From positions 1-10,742 of the forward strand of contig JBEINZ010000093.1 of assembly GCA_040377825.1 (NCBI GenBank): 10,742 bases of DNA, given 5' to 3'. The translations under genes were made by a program, and so were the position numbers. Positions 1-5,180 of this stretch are shown piece by piece; the stretch's first letter is position 1, and each line of letters starts with the position of its first letter. A model generated the notes under the pieces. The model searched no databases, was not told where the DNA came from, and saw only the letters and a list, made by a program, of their open reading frames with translations. Source of the stretch: JBEINZ01 sp040377825. GTDB taxonomy: Bacteria > Pseudomonadota > Alphaproteobacteria > Rhizobiales > Ancalomicrobiaceae.

Positions 1-48
1 GAAGAGGTCTGGGGCATCGAGCGTTCCATGGTTCGCCCTAAAGCCTAA
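1..48 (+). CDS. possible C-terminal end of a gene entering from the left
   Basis: Reading frame 1 is open from the first base and stops at TAA (46-48), giving EEVWGIERSMVRPKA. It is only 15 codons, so an open frame is expected by chance quite often. I do not recognise the family and the true frame cannot be fixed from this window. Confidence 0.15.
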   Translation, partial: EEVWGIERSMVRPKA

Positions 49-77
49 CGAGGACCGGTTAAGGGGGCGCTAACCAA

Positions 78-200
78 ATGAGCTGGTGGCGTTTCGGTTT
101 GGAGATCGAGCGGGACAGACCATCGACATTGAGCCTCCGGATCCCGCGCATTGCTAAATATGAATTATACAACGGGAGCCACAATGCCCGAAGACTCTAA
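78..200 (+). CDS. tiny ORF, 40 codons, unknown
   Basis: An ATG at 78 opens a 40-residue frame that starts MSWWRFGLEIERDRP and stops at 198-200. An AGGGGG run at 62-67 lies about ten bases upstream and could serve as a ribosome binding site. It has no recognised domain, is rich in Arg and Leu, and runs into the AT-rich stretch. It overlaps the start of the 184-258 ORF in another frame. It could be the remnant of a larger gene or a chance frame; the ribosome-site match is the only positive sign. Confidence 0.15.
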   Translation: MSWWRFGLEIERDRPSTLSLRIPRIAKYELYNGSHNARRL

Positions 201-258
201 AAGAAAAAACACCAAATACAGTTACAAGAAATACTATTATAATAAAAGAAGTAATTAA
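184..258 (+). CDS. tiny Lys/Tyr-rich ORF, 24 codons, unknown
   Basis: An ATG at 184, preceded by GGGAG at about 7 bases, opens a 24-residue peptide that is extremely basic and aromatic. It starts MPEDSKRKNTKYSYKK, continues with three tyrosines, and ends NKRSN. The Lys, Tyr and Asn codons are what very AT-rich DNA produces by chance, so composition alone could explain it. The ribosome site and spacing are reasonable. No function is suggested. Confidence 0.2.
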   Translation: MPEDSKRKNTKYSYKKYYYNKRSN

Positions 259-310
259 ATAAATCAGAAAACTATAGGAAAAGACGCTCACTATACGTAA
301 TTCATCCAAA
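184..310. other. AT-rich intergenic stretch
   Basis: Bases 201-300 contain only 24 G or C by direct count, against roughly two thirds GC in the neighbouring genes. Apart from the tiny ORFs, no gene is visible from 49 to 449 on either strand. Such an island of low GC next to a zinc-peptidase gene suggests acquired DNA or the border of an element. No direct repeats or integrase gene are visible here to prove that. Confidence 0.5.
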
Positions 311-344
311 AACCGGCACAGAGAAGACCCGAAACGTCTCGTCT
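308..344 (-). terminator. possible weak terminator of the ImmA gene
   Basis: Read on the minus strand, an arm at 344-336 (AGACGAGAC) can pair with an arm at 328-320 (GTCTTCTCT). One mismatch and one G-T pair interrupt it. A run of five T follows at 312-308, eight bases away. It lies about 100 bases past the stop of the ImmA-like gene. The imperfect stem and the distance to the T run make it a weak candidate. Confidence 0.25.
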
Positions 345-361
345 TTGATTGCCGTAGGCCT

Positions 362-370
362 TGTGGATAA
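362..370 (-). promoter_or_regulatory. single perfect DnaA-box match
   Basis: The minus strand reads TTATCCACA, an exact match to the DnaA-box consensus TTATNCACA. It lies about 60 bases from the AT-rich stretch. I see no second box nearby, so a replication origin is not supported. A single site by chance is quite possible in 10.7 kb. Confidence 0.2.
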
Positions 371-449
371 TCTTCTAAACGGTATATCTCTGTGATGCTA
401 CGGGCGTCAACGTGCAGGCGGAAAACGCAGTTAGTACAAAAACGGCAGC

Positions 450-923
450 TTAACGTCCCAGTCGGATCTTCATGGCCGCTTCGGAAACGCCAAATTGACG
501 AGCTAAGGCCGCAACATCCGCATTTGGCGGTATCCCGACCAAAGCATGCTTAGGCATCAACAGGTTAGCCGCGAAACTGTTGGCTTGGCGCTCGTGAACC
601 GGTCGGACCATTGGATTTGGCTTCGAAGACCCAACGGCCCGATAAGCCCTGTTATCACCGACACCTTCGCCCAAAAGCTCACGATGATAAATGTAATGTC
701 CAAGCTCGTGCGCAGCCGTGAACCTTTGTCGTTGGGTCTGATGAGACGCGTTGACGACGATTCCATAGCGCCCATCTGTTTTACGCTCGATCCATCCTGA
801 AATATCGTCCGCCAGGGGCTTGAACTGCAAATCTAGGCCGATCTCGCGAATGATCTCGTAAACGGGCACAGGCGTACTATGCCAATGGCGTTGGACAACT
901 CTCAGTGGGGCTTCGTTGTTCAT
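450..923 (-). CDS. ImmA/IrrE-family zinc metallo-endopeptidase
   Basis: The 157-residue protein belongs to the ImmA/IrrE (DUF955) peptidase family, usually cytoplasmic proteases that cleave a repressor or regulator to switch on a response. The zinc-binding helix is visible as TAAHELGHYIYHR, with HELGH at residues 72-76. The expected third ligand is in the conserved ERQANSFAANLLMP segment (Glu111). The C-terminus (VAALARQFGVSEAAMKIRL, about 136-155) is the usual helical end of the family and resembles a short helix-turn-helix. The length is normal for a stand-alone member. The ATG overlaps the TGA of the upstream membrane-protein gene by four bases, so the two are probably translationally coupled. 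The common partner, an XRE-type repressor, is not present beside it. The family call is secure from the motifs; the substrate is unknown. The gene lies beside AT-rich DNA, which hints at acquired material. Confidence 0.93.
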   Translation of the reverse strand: MNNEAPLRVVQRHWHSTPVPVYEIIREIGLDLQFKPLADDISGWIERKTDGRYGIVVNASHQTQRQRFTAAHELGHYIYHRELLGEGVGDNRAYRAVGSSKPNPMVRPVHERQANSFAANLLMPKHALVGIPPNADVAALARQFGVSEAAMKIRLGR

Positions 924-1333
924 CCTGCTTGCCTACCTATATCATCGGCTGCGGCGGCATCATCGCCGGTCCCAAGCGTCGCATCTGTTAACAAATCAAC
1001 GTTCTTCCTGACGACCGCGGGGGCCTCGGTAGAAAGCCATATCGAAACCAATTCCTCCGCTTTCGCGCTAGCTGCCGCACTGGCTGCTTTTTCAGCCGAA
1101 GCTTCGGTAAGCGCCTTAAAGTGGCTGTAAGACCATATTGCCAAGACCGCGATGAAGATCGCACCGATAGCGATCATCACGCTCAGGCCTGTCAACAATA
1201 TGGATATAAAGTCTTTGTATTCCAGGCCATTGCTAGGGTTGGATTTGACGCCGCCTCGAAAAATGAAAAACACAGCAAGGACGGCGAAGGCGAGATTGAA
1301 AAGAGAAGGCAGACGTTGCCTACCCTCATCCAT
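920..1333 (-). CDS. small two-helix membrane protein paired with the ImmA-like peptidase
   Basis: This 137-residue protein is not one I recognise. Two hydrophobic segments are clear, at about residues 10-26 (LFNLAFAVLAVFFIF) and 43-67 (ISILLTGLSVMIAIGAIFIA). They are joined by a short polar loop containing GGVKSNPSNGLEYKD. After the second helix comes an Ala/Glu/Lys-rich stretch (about 72-95) likely to be a long helix or short coiled coil, then a soluble tail ending in an acidic, Ala-rich segment (DDAAAADD). The stop overlaps the start of the peptidase gene (ATGA), so the two are made together. By inference it could anchor, sense for, or be the substrate of the peptidase. The ATG at 1333 is chosen because the reading frame and membrane segments fit it; the ribosome site is weak (GAGAAA). 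Operon structure is well supported, function is not. Confidence 0.75.
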   Translation of the reverse strand: MDEGRQRLPSLFNLAFAVLAVFFIFRGGVKSNPSNGLEYKDFISILLTGLSVMIAIGAIFIAVLAIWSYSHFKALTEASAEKAASAAASAKAEELVSIWLSTEAPAVVRKNVDLLTDATLGTGDDAAAADDIGRQAG

Positions 1334-1386
1334 GCTGTTTCTCGGTGCGCGTTCATCAGTTCCCCCAGTTGCGAGGAATGCAGGTA

Positions 1387-1404
1387 ATTGCCCGATTTGG
1401 CAAT
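1387..1404. promoter_or_regulatory. operator-like inverted repeat upstream of the membrane-protein/ImmA pair
   Basis: A perfect inverted repeat, ATTGCC and GGCAAT separated by six bases, lies 54-71 bases upstream of the membrane-protein start. Its size and position suit a dimeric repressor or activator site. I see no good -35/-10 pair to place it against, so this remains a candidate. Confidence 0.35.
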
Positions 1405-1524
1405 CTCGAATTTCAACCTGAGATTAGCCCAAACGAGCCGGGCGGTTCGGCGTTTTACCGTTATGCCAGAAGCAACGATGTCCGCCACCTTGGGGATCGA
1501 GATCACGTCTGTTCGGGGCCGCCC

Positions 1525-1557
1525 AAAGAAAAACCCCGGACGGTAAGCCGTCCGGGG
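1525..1557 (-). terminator. strong intrinsic terminator after amtB
   Basis: On the minus strand a perfect 10-bp stem (arms CCCCGGACGG and CCGTCCGGGG, 1534-1557) with a 4-base loop is followed directly by TTTTTCTTT (1533-1525). This is a textbook rho-independent terminator for transcripts coming from glnK-amtB. It also separates that operon from the membrane-protein/ImmA pair. Confidence 0.92.
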
Positions 1558-1572
1558 CTAAGGTTGCCGCCG

Positions 1573-1604
1573 TTCGCGGATCGCCGGGAGGAACGATCCG
1601 CGAA
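1573..1604 (-). other. stem-loop just after the amtB stop
   Basis: A perfect 11-bp inverted repeat (TTCGCGGATCG and its complement) with a 10-base loop lies between the amtB stop codon and the terminator. It has no T run of its own. In the amtB mRNA it would make a second 3' hairpin, probably protecting the message from 3' exonucleases. It could equally be part of an intergenic repeat. Confidence 0.6.
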
Positions 1605-1616
1605 ATACTTGAAGGC

Positions 1617-3203
1617 TTAATTGTAGGCACGCTCTCCGTGATCGGCGATGTCGAGACCCTCGCGCTCGGCCGGCTCCGGTACGCGCAGGCCAATGAAGGC
1701 CTTGATCACGAGCAGCGCGACGATCGAGACCACGGCGGTCCAGATGGACGACGTTAGGACGGCCCAGACCTGCGCTGTCATCTGCGCAGTCATGTCGTAG
1801 CCGACCGTGGCGGTGGCATCGGTCGCCAGATAGTTGGTGACGCCGGTGCCGCCGAGGCTGGTATTGACGAAGATGCCGGTCAAGATCGCGCCGAGAATGC
1901 CGCCGATGCCGTGAATGCCGAAGACATCGAGGCTGTCGTCATACTTGAAGATCGACTTCAGGCTTGTCACCGCCCAGAAGCAGACCACGCCGGCGAGCAG
2001 GCCGATGACGATCGCGCCGACCGGACCGGCAAAGCCGGAGGCCGGGGTGATCGCCACGAGACCCGCCACCGCGCCGGAGGCGCCGCCGAGCATGCTCGCA
2101 TGGCCGCGGGCGATCCACTCGATGAAGCTCCAGGCGAGCGCGGCACCGGCGGTGGCCACGATCGTGTTCAAGATCACGAGGCCTGTGAGCCCGTTGGACT
2201 CAAGGTTGGAGCCGGCGTTGAAGCCGAACCAGCCGACCCAGAGGAGCGACGCGCCAATCATGGTCAGCACGAGGTTGTGCGGCGCCATGTTTTCCTTGCC
2301 GAAGCCGACCCGAGGACCGACCATGATGGCGCAGACGAGGCCGGCAATACCGGCATTGATATGCACCACGGTGCCGCCGGCGAAGTCGATCGCACCCTTC
2401 TGGAACAAGAAGCCGGCGGTCGAGGTGACCAGGGCGCCGTACTCGTCGAGCACAGCCTGGATCTTGGCCTTGTCCTCGCCAGCTGCGGCCAACAGATCGA
2501 GGAACTTCTTAGCGTTATCCGCGCCGACCGCGGCTTTGATGGCGTCAATATTGGCCGGGTTCAGCGTGTAGGCGTCCGGGCCTGCCCAGAACCACACCAT
2601 GTGGGCGATCGGGAGATAGGCGAAGGTGAACCAAATCACCAGGAACAACATGACGGCGGAGAACTTCATCCGCTCGGCGAAGGCGCCGATGATAAGAGCC
2701 GGCGTGATCGCCGCGAAGGTCAGCTGGAAGATGACGTAGCTGATTTCCGGGATAACGACACCCTTGGAAAAGGTCGCCACATTAGAAAACGACATGCCGG
2801 CCGTCGGATCGACCGTGATGACCCCCGCGAGGAACGCCTTGCTCAGGCCACCAAAGAACGGGTTCAGCGCTTCCGAGCCGTTGGCGGAGAACGCGACCGA
2901 GTAGCCATAGACGACCCACAGGATGGCAACGACCGAGAAGCCGCACAGGACCTGCATCAGGATCGAGAGCACGTTCTTGGAGCGAACGAGCCCGCCGTAG
3001 AAAAGCGCGAGCCCTGGCAGCGTCATCAAGATCACCAGGATCGTGGAGAGATGCATCCACGTCGTATCGCCCTTTTGCGGTGATGGGGGGGCCACGGCGT
3101 CCGCAGCGAGAACGCCGTGGGTCGTTATCGCCATGAGGGCAACCGCTCCGGCGGCGGTCGCCGCTAGACCGAAGACCCGAGATGTTTGGTTAACGTTTAT
3201 CAT
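1617..3203 (-). CDS. amtB: ammonium transporter AmtB
   Basis: Inner-membrane trimeric ammonium channel of the Amt/Mep/Rh family, 528 residues. A signal-peptide-like N-terminus (hydrophobic 11-33, ending VLAADA) precedes the first channel helix (DTTWMHLSTILVILMTLPGLA). Family marks include ALFYGGLVRSKN (about 67-77), GAFAERMKFSA (173-183), and the paired pore histidines in FAGGTVVHINAG (His281) and DVFGIHGIGG (His431). The C-terminal tail (LRVPEPAEREGLDIADHGERAY) is the conserved cytoplasmic end that contacts the PII protein. It is about 100 residues longer than the E. coli protein. Most of the excess is the signal peptide and an extra Ala/Lys/Asp-rich segment at about 208-268, in the loop facing the periplasm before the helix that carries His281. 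The gene starts 24 bases after glnK in one operon, with GGAG ten bases before the ATG. The identification is certain. Confidence 0.98.
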   Translation of the reverse strand: MINVNQTSRVFGLAATAAGAVALMAITTHGVLAADAVAPPSPQKGDTTWMHLSTILVILMTLPGLALFYGGLVRSKNVLSILMQVLCGFSVVAILWVVYGYSVAFSANGSEALNPFFGGLSKAFLAGVITVDPTAGMSFSNVATFSKGVVIPEISYVIFQLTFAAITPALIIGAFAERMKFSAVMLFLVIWFTFAYLPIAHMVWFWAGPDAYTLNPANIDAIKAAVGADNAKKFLDLLAAAGEDKAKIQAVLDEYGALVTSTAGFLFQKGAIDFAGGTVVHINAGIAGLVCAIMVGPRVGFGKENMAPHNLVLTMIGASLLWVGWFGFNAGSNLESNGLTGLVILNTIVATAGAALAWSFIEWIARGHASMLGGASGAVAGLVAITPASGFAGPVGAIVIGLLAGVVCFWAVTSLKSIFKYDDSLDVFGIHGIGGILGAILTGIFVNTSLGGTGVTNYLATDATATVGYDMTAQMTAQVWAVLTSSIWTAVVSIVALLVIKAFIGLRVPEPAEREGLDIADHGERAYN

Positions 3204-3227
3204 CGTGTTTGAGCTCCGCGGTCTAGT

Positions 3228-3566
3228 TCAAAGCGCTTCGACATCGGTCTCGCCGGTCCGTATCCGGACGGCGTGATCGATCCCGTAGACAAAGATTTTT
3301 CCGTCGCCGATTTGGCCGGTTTTGGCGGCGGACGAGATCGCGGCGACGACCTTGTCGACCTGGTCCGAGGCTACGGCGACTTCGAGCTTGATCTTCGGCA
3401 GGAAGCTCACCGCGTATTCAGTGCCGCGGTAGATTTCCGTATGGCCTTTCTGCCGACCGTAACCCTTCACTTCGGTCACGGTCAGACCCTGCACGCCGAT
3501 CGATGTCAGTGCGTCCCGCACCTCGTCCAGCTTGAACGGCTTGATGACCGCCATAACGATTTTCAT
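3228..3566 (-). CDS. glnK: nitrogen regulatory protein PII (GlnK)
   Basis: A 112-residue PII signalling protein, exactly the family length. It senses ATP/ADP, 2-oxoglutarate and, through uridylylation, glutamine, and it binds AmtB to close the channel when nitrogen is sufficient. Visible marks are the N-terminal MKIVMAVIKPFKLDEVRDAL, the T-loop GYGRQKGHTEIYRGTEYAV with the uridylylation site at Tyr51, and the B-loop TGQIGDGKIFV (83-93). The open frame extends upstream to 3635, but those residues do not match the family. The ATG at 3566 gives the standard MKIV start, with GGGAA about ten bases upstream. Linkage to amtB identifies it as GlnK rather than GlnB. Transcription is very likely sigma-54 dependent (site at 3657-3672). 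Confidence 0.97.
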   Translation of the reverse strand: MKIVMAVIKPFKLDEVRDALTSIGVQGLTVTEVKGYGRQKGHTEIYRGTEYAVSFLPKIKLEVAVASDQVDKVVAAISSAAKTGQIGDGKIFVYGIDHAVRIRTGETDVEAL

Positions 3567-3624
3567 TGCTCGGTTCCCGTTTTCTCGTGCTGATGGAGCG
3601 AATGCCCCAAGAGAGTCCAAACGT

Positions 3625-3641
3625 AGCCGGACCATCCGGCT
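3625..3641 (-). other. 5'-end hairpin of the glnK transcript
   Basis: AGCCGG and CCGGCT form a perfect 6-bp stem with a 5-base loop. If transcription starts about 12 bases past the -12 element (near 3647), the hairpin sits within the first few bases of the mRNA. That position typically stabilises the 5' end. Confidence 0.4.
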
Positions 3642-3656
3642 CAGATGACACAGTTC

Positions 3657-3672
3657 TACAAGACCCGTGCCA
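3657..3672 (-). promoter_or_regulatory. sigma-54 (RpoN) promoter of glnK-amtB
   Basis: The minus strand reads TGGCACGGGTCTTGTA. The -24 half TGGCACG matches the consensus in all seven positions. The spacer is four bases, and the -12 half TTGTA matches TTGCA in four of five, with T in place of the usual C of the GC. It lies 91 bases upstream of the glnK ATG. Sigma-54 promoters activated by NtrC are the rule for glnK-amtB operons. I did not find an unambiguous NtrC enhancer at the usual distance. Confidence 0.82.
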
Positions 3673-4142
3673 ACCGGTCAGTGGCGCGAGACTCTCCCGA
3701 GAAATTTGGGAAACTTGCTTAAATTTGCCGGGCTCGGCGCTCGCCGCCGTTCGATACCGGGCTCGCCCCGCATCGGCGACAAAGACTCGTTTAGGGGGCC
3801 TGTACGCCCCGATCATCACTGCCCGAGCACACAACGCATTCATTTGAGTTTATCTGACAGTAAGGGCGTCTTGGGTGGCACAAAAATGGCCCTAGAATCC
3901 TGAGAATTTACGAGATCACGGTCGATGACGCGAGTTAATCCAAATATACACGAATAAGATGTTCATTCCAATAGGATGATGTTTTTGCGCTGAAGCGCGG
4001 CCTCACCGAGCAGTCCGTGGGTAAGAATTCTGACCGCCCGGACCGTCGCCCAATTTAGTTGCATACAATGAATGCGTGTGGAGGCATTCACAGCAATATT
4101 GCCTATTTCGTGTGCGTTCGCACAACGAACGTGCTCGAATGA
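3673..4142. other. 470-base intergenic region with several dyads, no gene seen
   Basis: No gene is convincing on either strand here. The motif TGAATGC occurs three times, counting both orientations: GCATTCA at 3836-3842, TGAATGC at 4069-4075 and GCATTCA at 4084-4090. The last two form a perfect 7-bp dyad with an 8-base centre. The first two lie within an 11-base sequence, AATGAATGCGT, present at 4067-4077 and inverted at 3834-3844. Next to them are the palindrome GCAATATTGC (4093-4102) and the dyad GTTCG-N5-CGAAC (4116-4130). The latter overlaps GCAC-N7-GTGC (4120-4134), the half-site spacing of NtrC sites. No intrinsic terminator for tesB is apparent. Confidence 0.6.
3876..3890 (+). promoter_or_regulatory. 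sigma-54-like site pointing away from glnK
   Basis: The plus strand reads TGGCACAAAAATGGC, with the invariant GG and GC separated by ten bases and a perfect TGGCAC. The -12 half (ATGGC) is a poor match to TTGCA. No gene follows on the plus strand for over 1 kb, so if it is used the product would be a non-coding RNA or an antisense transcript into tesB. Confidence 0.3.
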
Positions 4143-4991
4143 TTAGCCATGACGCATCCGAATCAAGCCTTCTTGGGCGGTCGATGCGACGAGCTGCCCA
4201 GCTCGGCTATAAAACGACCCGCGATTGAAACCGCGCCCACCCACGGTGTTCGGGCTGTCTTGGGCATAAAGCAGCCATTCGTCGGCTCGAACCGGACGGT
4301 GAAACCACATGGCATGGTCGAGGCTGGCAAGTTGAAGATCCCGGTCGAAGATCGATCGTCCATGCGCAAAGAGCGACGTGTCGAGCAATGTCATATCTGA
4401 CATATAGGCGAGAACCGCGGCGTGTAGAGACGGATCCTCGGGCAATTCGCCGTTCGCCCGAACCCAGATATGTTGGGTTGGCGCGAGCAGCACCCGCGAA
4501 ACGTAGTGGCGCAGGTCGACCGGCCTCAACTCGATCGGCCGCTCACGTTGCCAATAGCGGCGCACGGCCTCGGGCGCCTGTTGAAGGCCGGCTTCGTCCA
4601 TGACGGGCACGGATTCCGGTGGCGGGACGTCCGGCATCGGGATTTGATGTTCGAAGCCCGCCTCCGGCCGGTGAAACGAGGCGGACATGGAGAATATGGC
4701 TTCTCCGTGCTGGATCGCGAGCACGCGGCGTGTCGTGAAGCTGCCGCCGTCGCGGATCCGGTCGACCTCGTAGACGATCGGGATAGCCGGATCGCCCGGC
4801 CTCAAGAAATAAGCCTGGAGCGAATGTACGGGCCGGTCCGTTACGGTGCGCGAGGCGGCCACGAGCGCCTGCGCGATCACTTGGCCGCCGAAAACCCGTT
4901 GCCAGCCGACCTGCGGCGACCGCCCCCGATAAAGGTTCACTTCGATCGTTTCCAGATCCAGGATCTGAAGCAAGGCGGCGATGGGGCTCAT
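4143..4991 (-). CDS. tesB: acyl-CoA thioesterase II (TesB)
   Basis: A 282-residue double-hotdog thioesterase that hydrolyses acyl-CoA esters to free acid and CoA in the cytoplasm; the E. coli enzyme has 286 residues. Family segments include VFGGQVIAQAL and VHSLQAYFLRPGDP in the N-terminal hotdog and SLDHAMWFHRP in the C-terminal one. From the E. coli catalytic set Asp204-Thr228-Gln278, the equivalents here are Asp199 (AYMSDMTLLD), Ser223 (LASLDHAMW) and Gln273 (AQEGLIR), so Thr is replaced by Ser. The frame could begin at a TTG at 5000, but that codon sits directly on the GGAG ribosome site. The ATG at 4991 has GGAG ten bases upstream and is preferred. The gene is divergent from the UbiH-like gene. 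Its presence beside glnK-amtB is, as I recall, common in rhizobial genomes. Confidence 0.95.
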   Translation of the reverse strand: MSPIAALLQILDLETIEVNLYRGRSPQVGWQRVFGGQVIAQALVAASRTVTDRPVHSLQAYFLRPGDPAIPIVYEVDRIRDGGSFTTRRVLAIQHGEAIFSMSASFHRPEAGFEHQIPMPDVPPPESVPVMDEAGLQQAPEAVRRYWQRERPIELRPVDLRHYVSRVLLAPTQHIWVRANGELPEDPSLHAAVLAYMSDMTLLDTSLFAHGRSIFDRDLQLASLDHAMWFHRPVRADEWLLYAQDSPNTVGGRGFNRGSFYSRAGQLVASTAQEGLIRMRHG

Positions 4992-5044
4992 TTGGTGCAA
5001 TCTCCGGAACGCATGGCGCGGTCCGAGCCTTTACCAGATCGGCG

Positions 5045-5062
5045 CGGCTTTCGGTAAAGCCG
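5045..5062. other. perfect small hairpin in the tesB/UbiH divergent region
   Basis: CGGCTTT and AAAGCCG form a 7-bp stem with the 4-base loop CGGT. It would lie in the 5' leader of tesB if transcription starts farther upstream. The right arm region (GGTAAAG, 5053-5059) can also pair with CTTTACC at 5029-5035, giving two mutually exclusive stems. Whether this matters is unknown. Confidence 0.35.
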
Positions 5063-5094
5063 GGTGTCGGATCGAATCAGGCTCTCGCGTCGCA

Positions 5095-5122
5095 TCGACA
5101 TCACCAGAACGAATGCTATTTA
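5095..5122 (+). promoter_or_regulatory. possible sigma-70 promoter of the UbiH-like gene
   Basis: TCGACA (five of six to the -35 consensus) is followed after 16 bases by TATTTA (three of six to the -10 consensus). It lies about 60 bases before the start codon. It is the best-looking pair I found in the region but is weak by itself. Confidence 0.3.
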
Positions 5123-5180
5123 AAGGTTCGATCGGCGCGGCTAGGCGCGCGTATCAACCCTTACCGAGAGGAGACCGCCG

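Noticed and set aside
1192..1506. 104-codon minus-strand frame with a GTG start, upstream of and overlapping the membrane-protein gene
   Set aside because: Its second half overlaps the membrane-protein coding region in another frame, and it has no recognisable domain. The first 55 residues (about 1342-1506) could be a short leader ORF, but I see no ribosome site or motif to support it.
1911..3083. 390-codon open frame on the plus strand opposite amtB
   Set aside because: Its sequence is a low-complexity Arg/Asp/Glu/His-rich string, typical of the antisense frame of a GC-rich gene, and it lies wholly over the certain amtB.
3567..3635. 23-residue N-terminal extension of GlnK
   Set aside because: PII proteins start at MKIV with 112 residues, and the extension has no similarity to the family.
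4992..5000. TTG start three codons upstream for tesB
   Set aside because: The GGAG ribosome site would directly adjoin this TTG; the ATG at 4991 has proper spacing.
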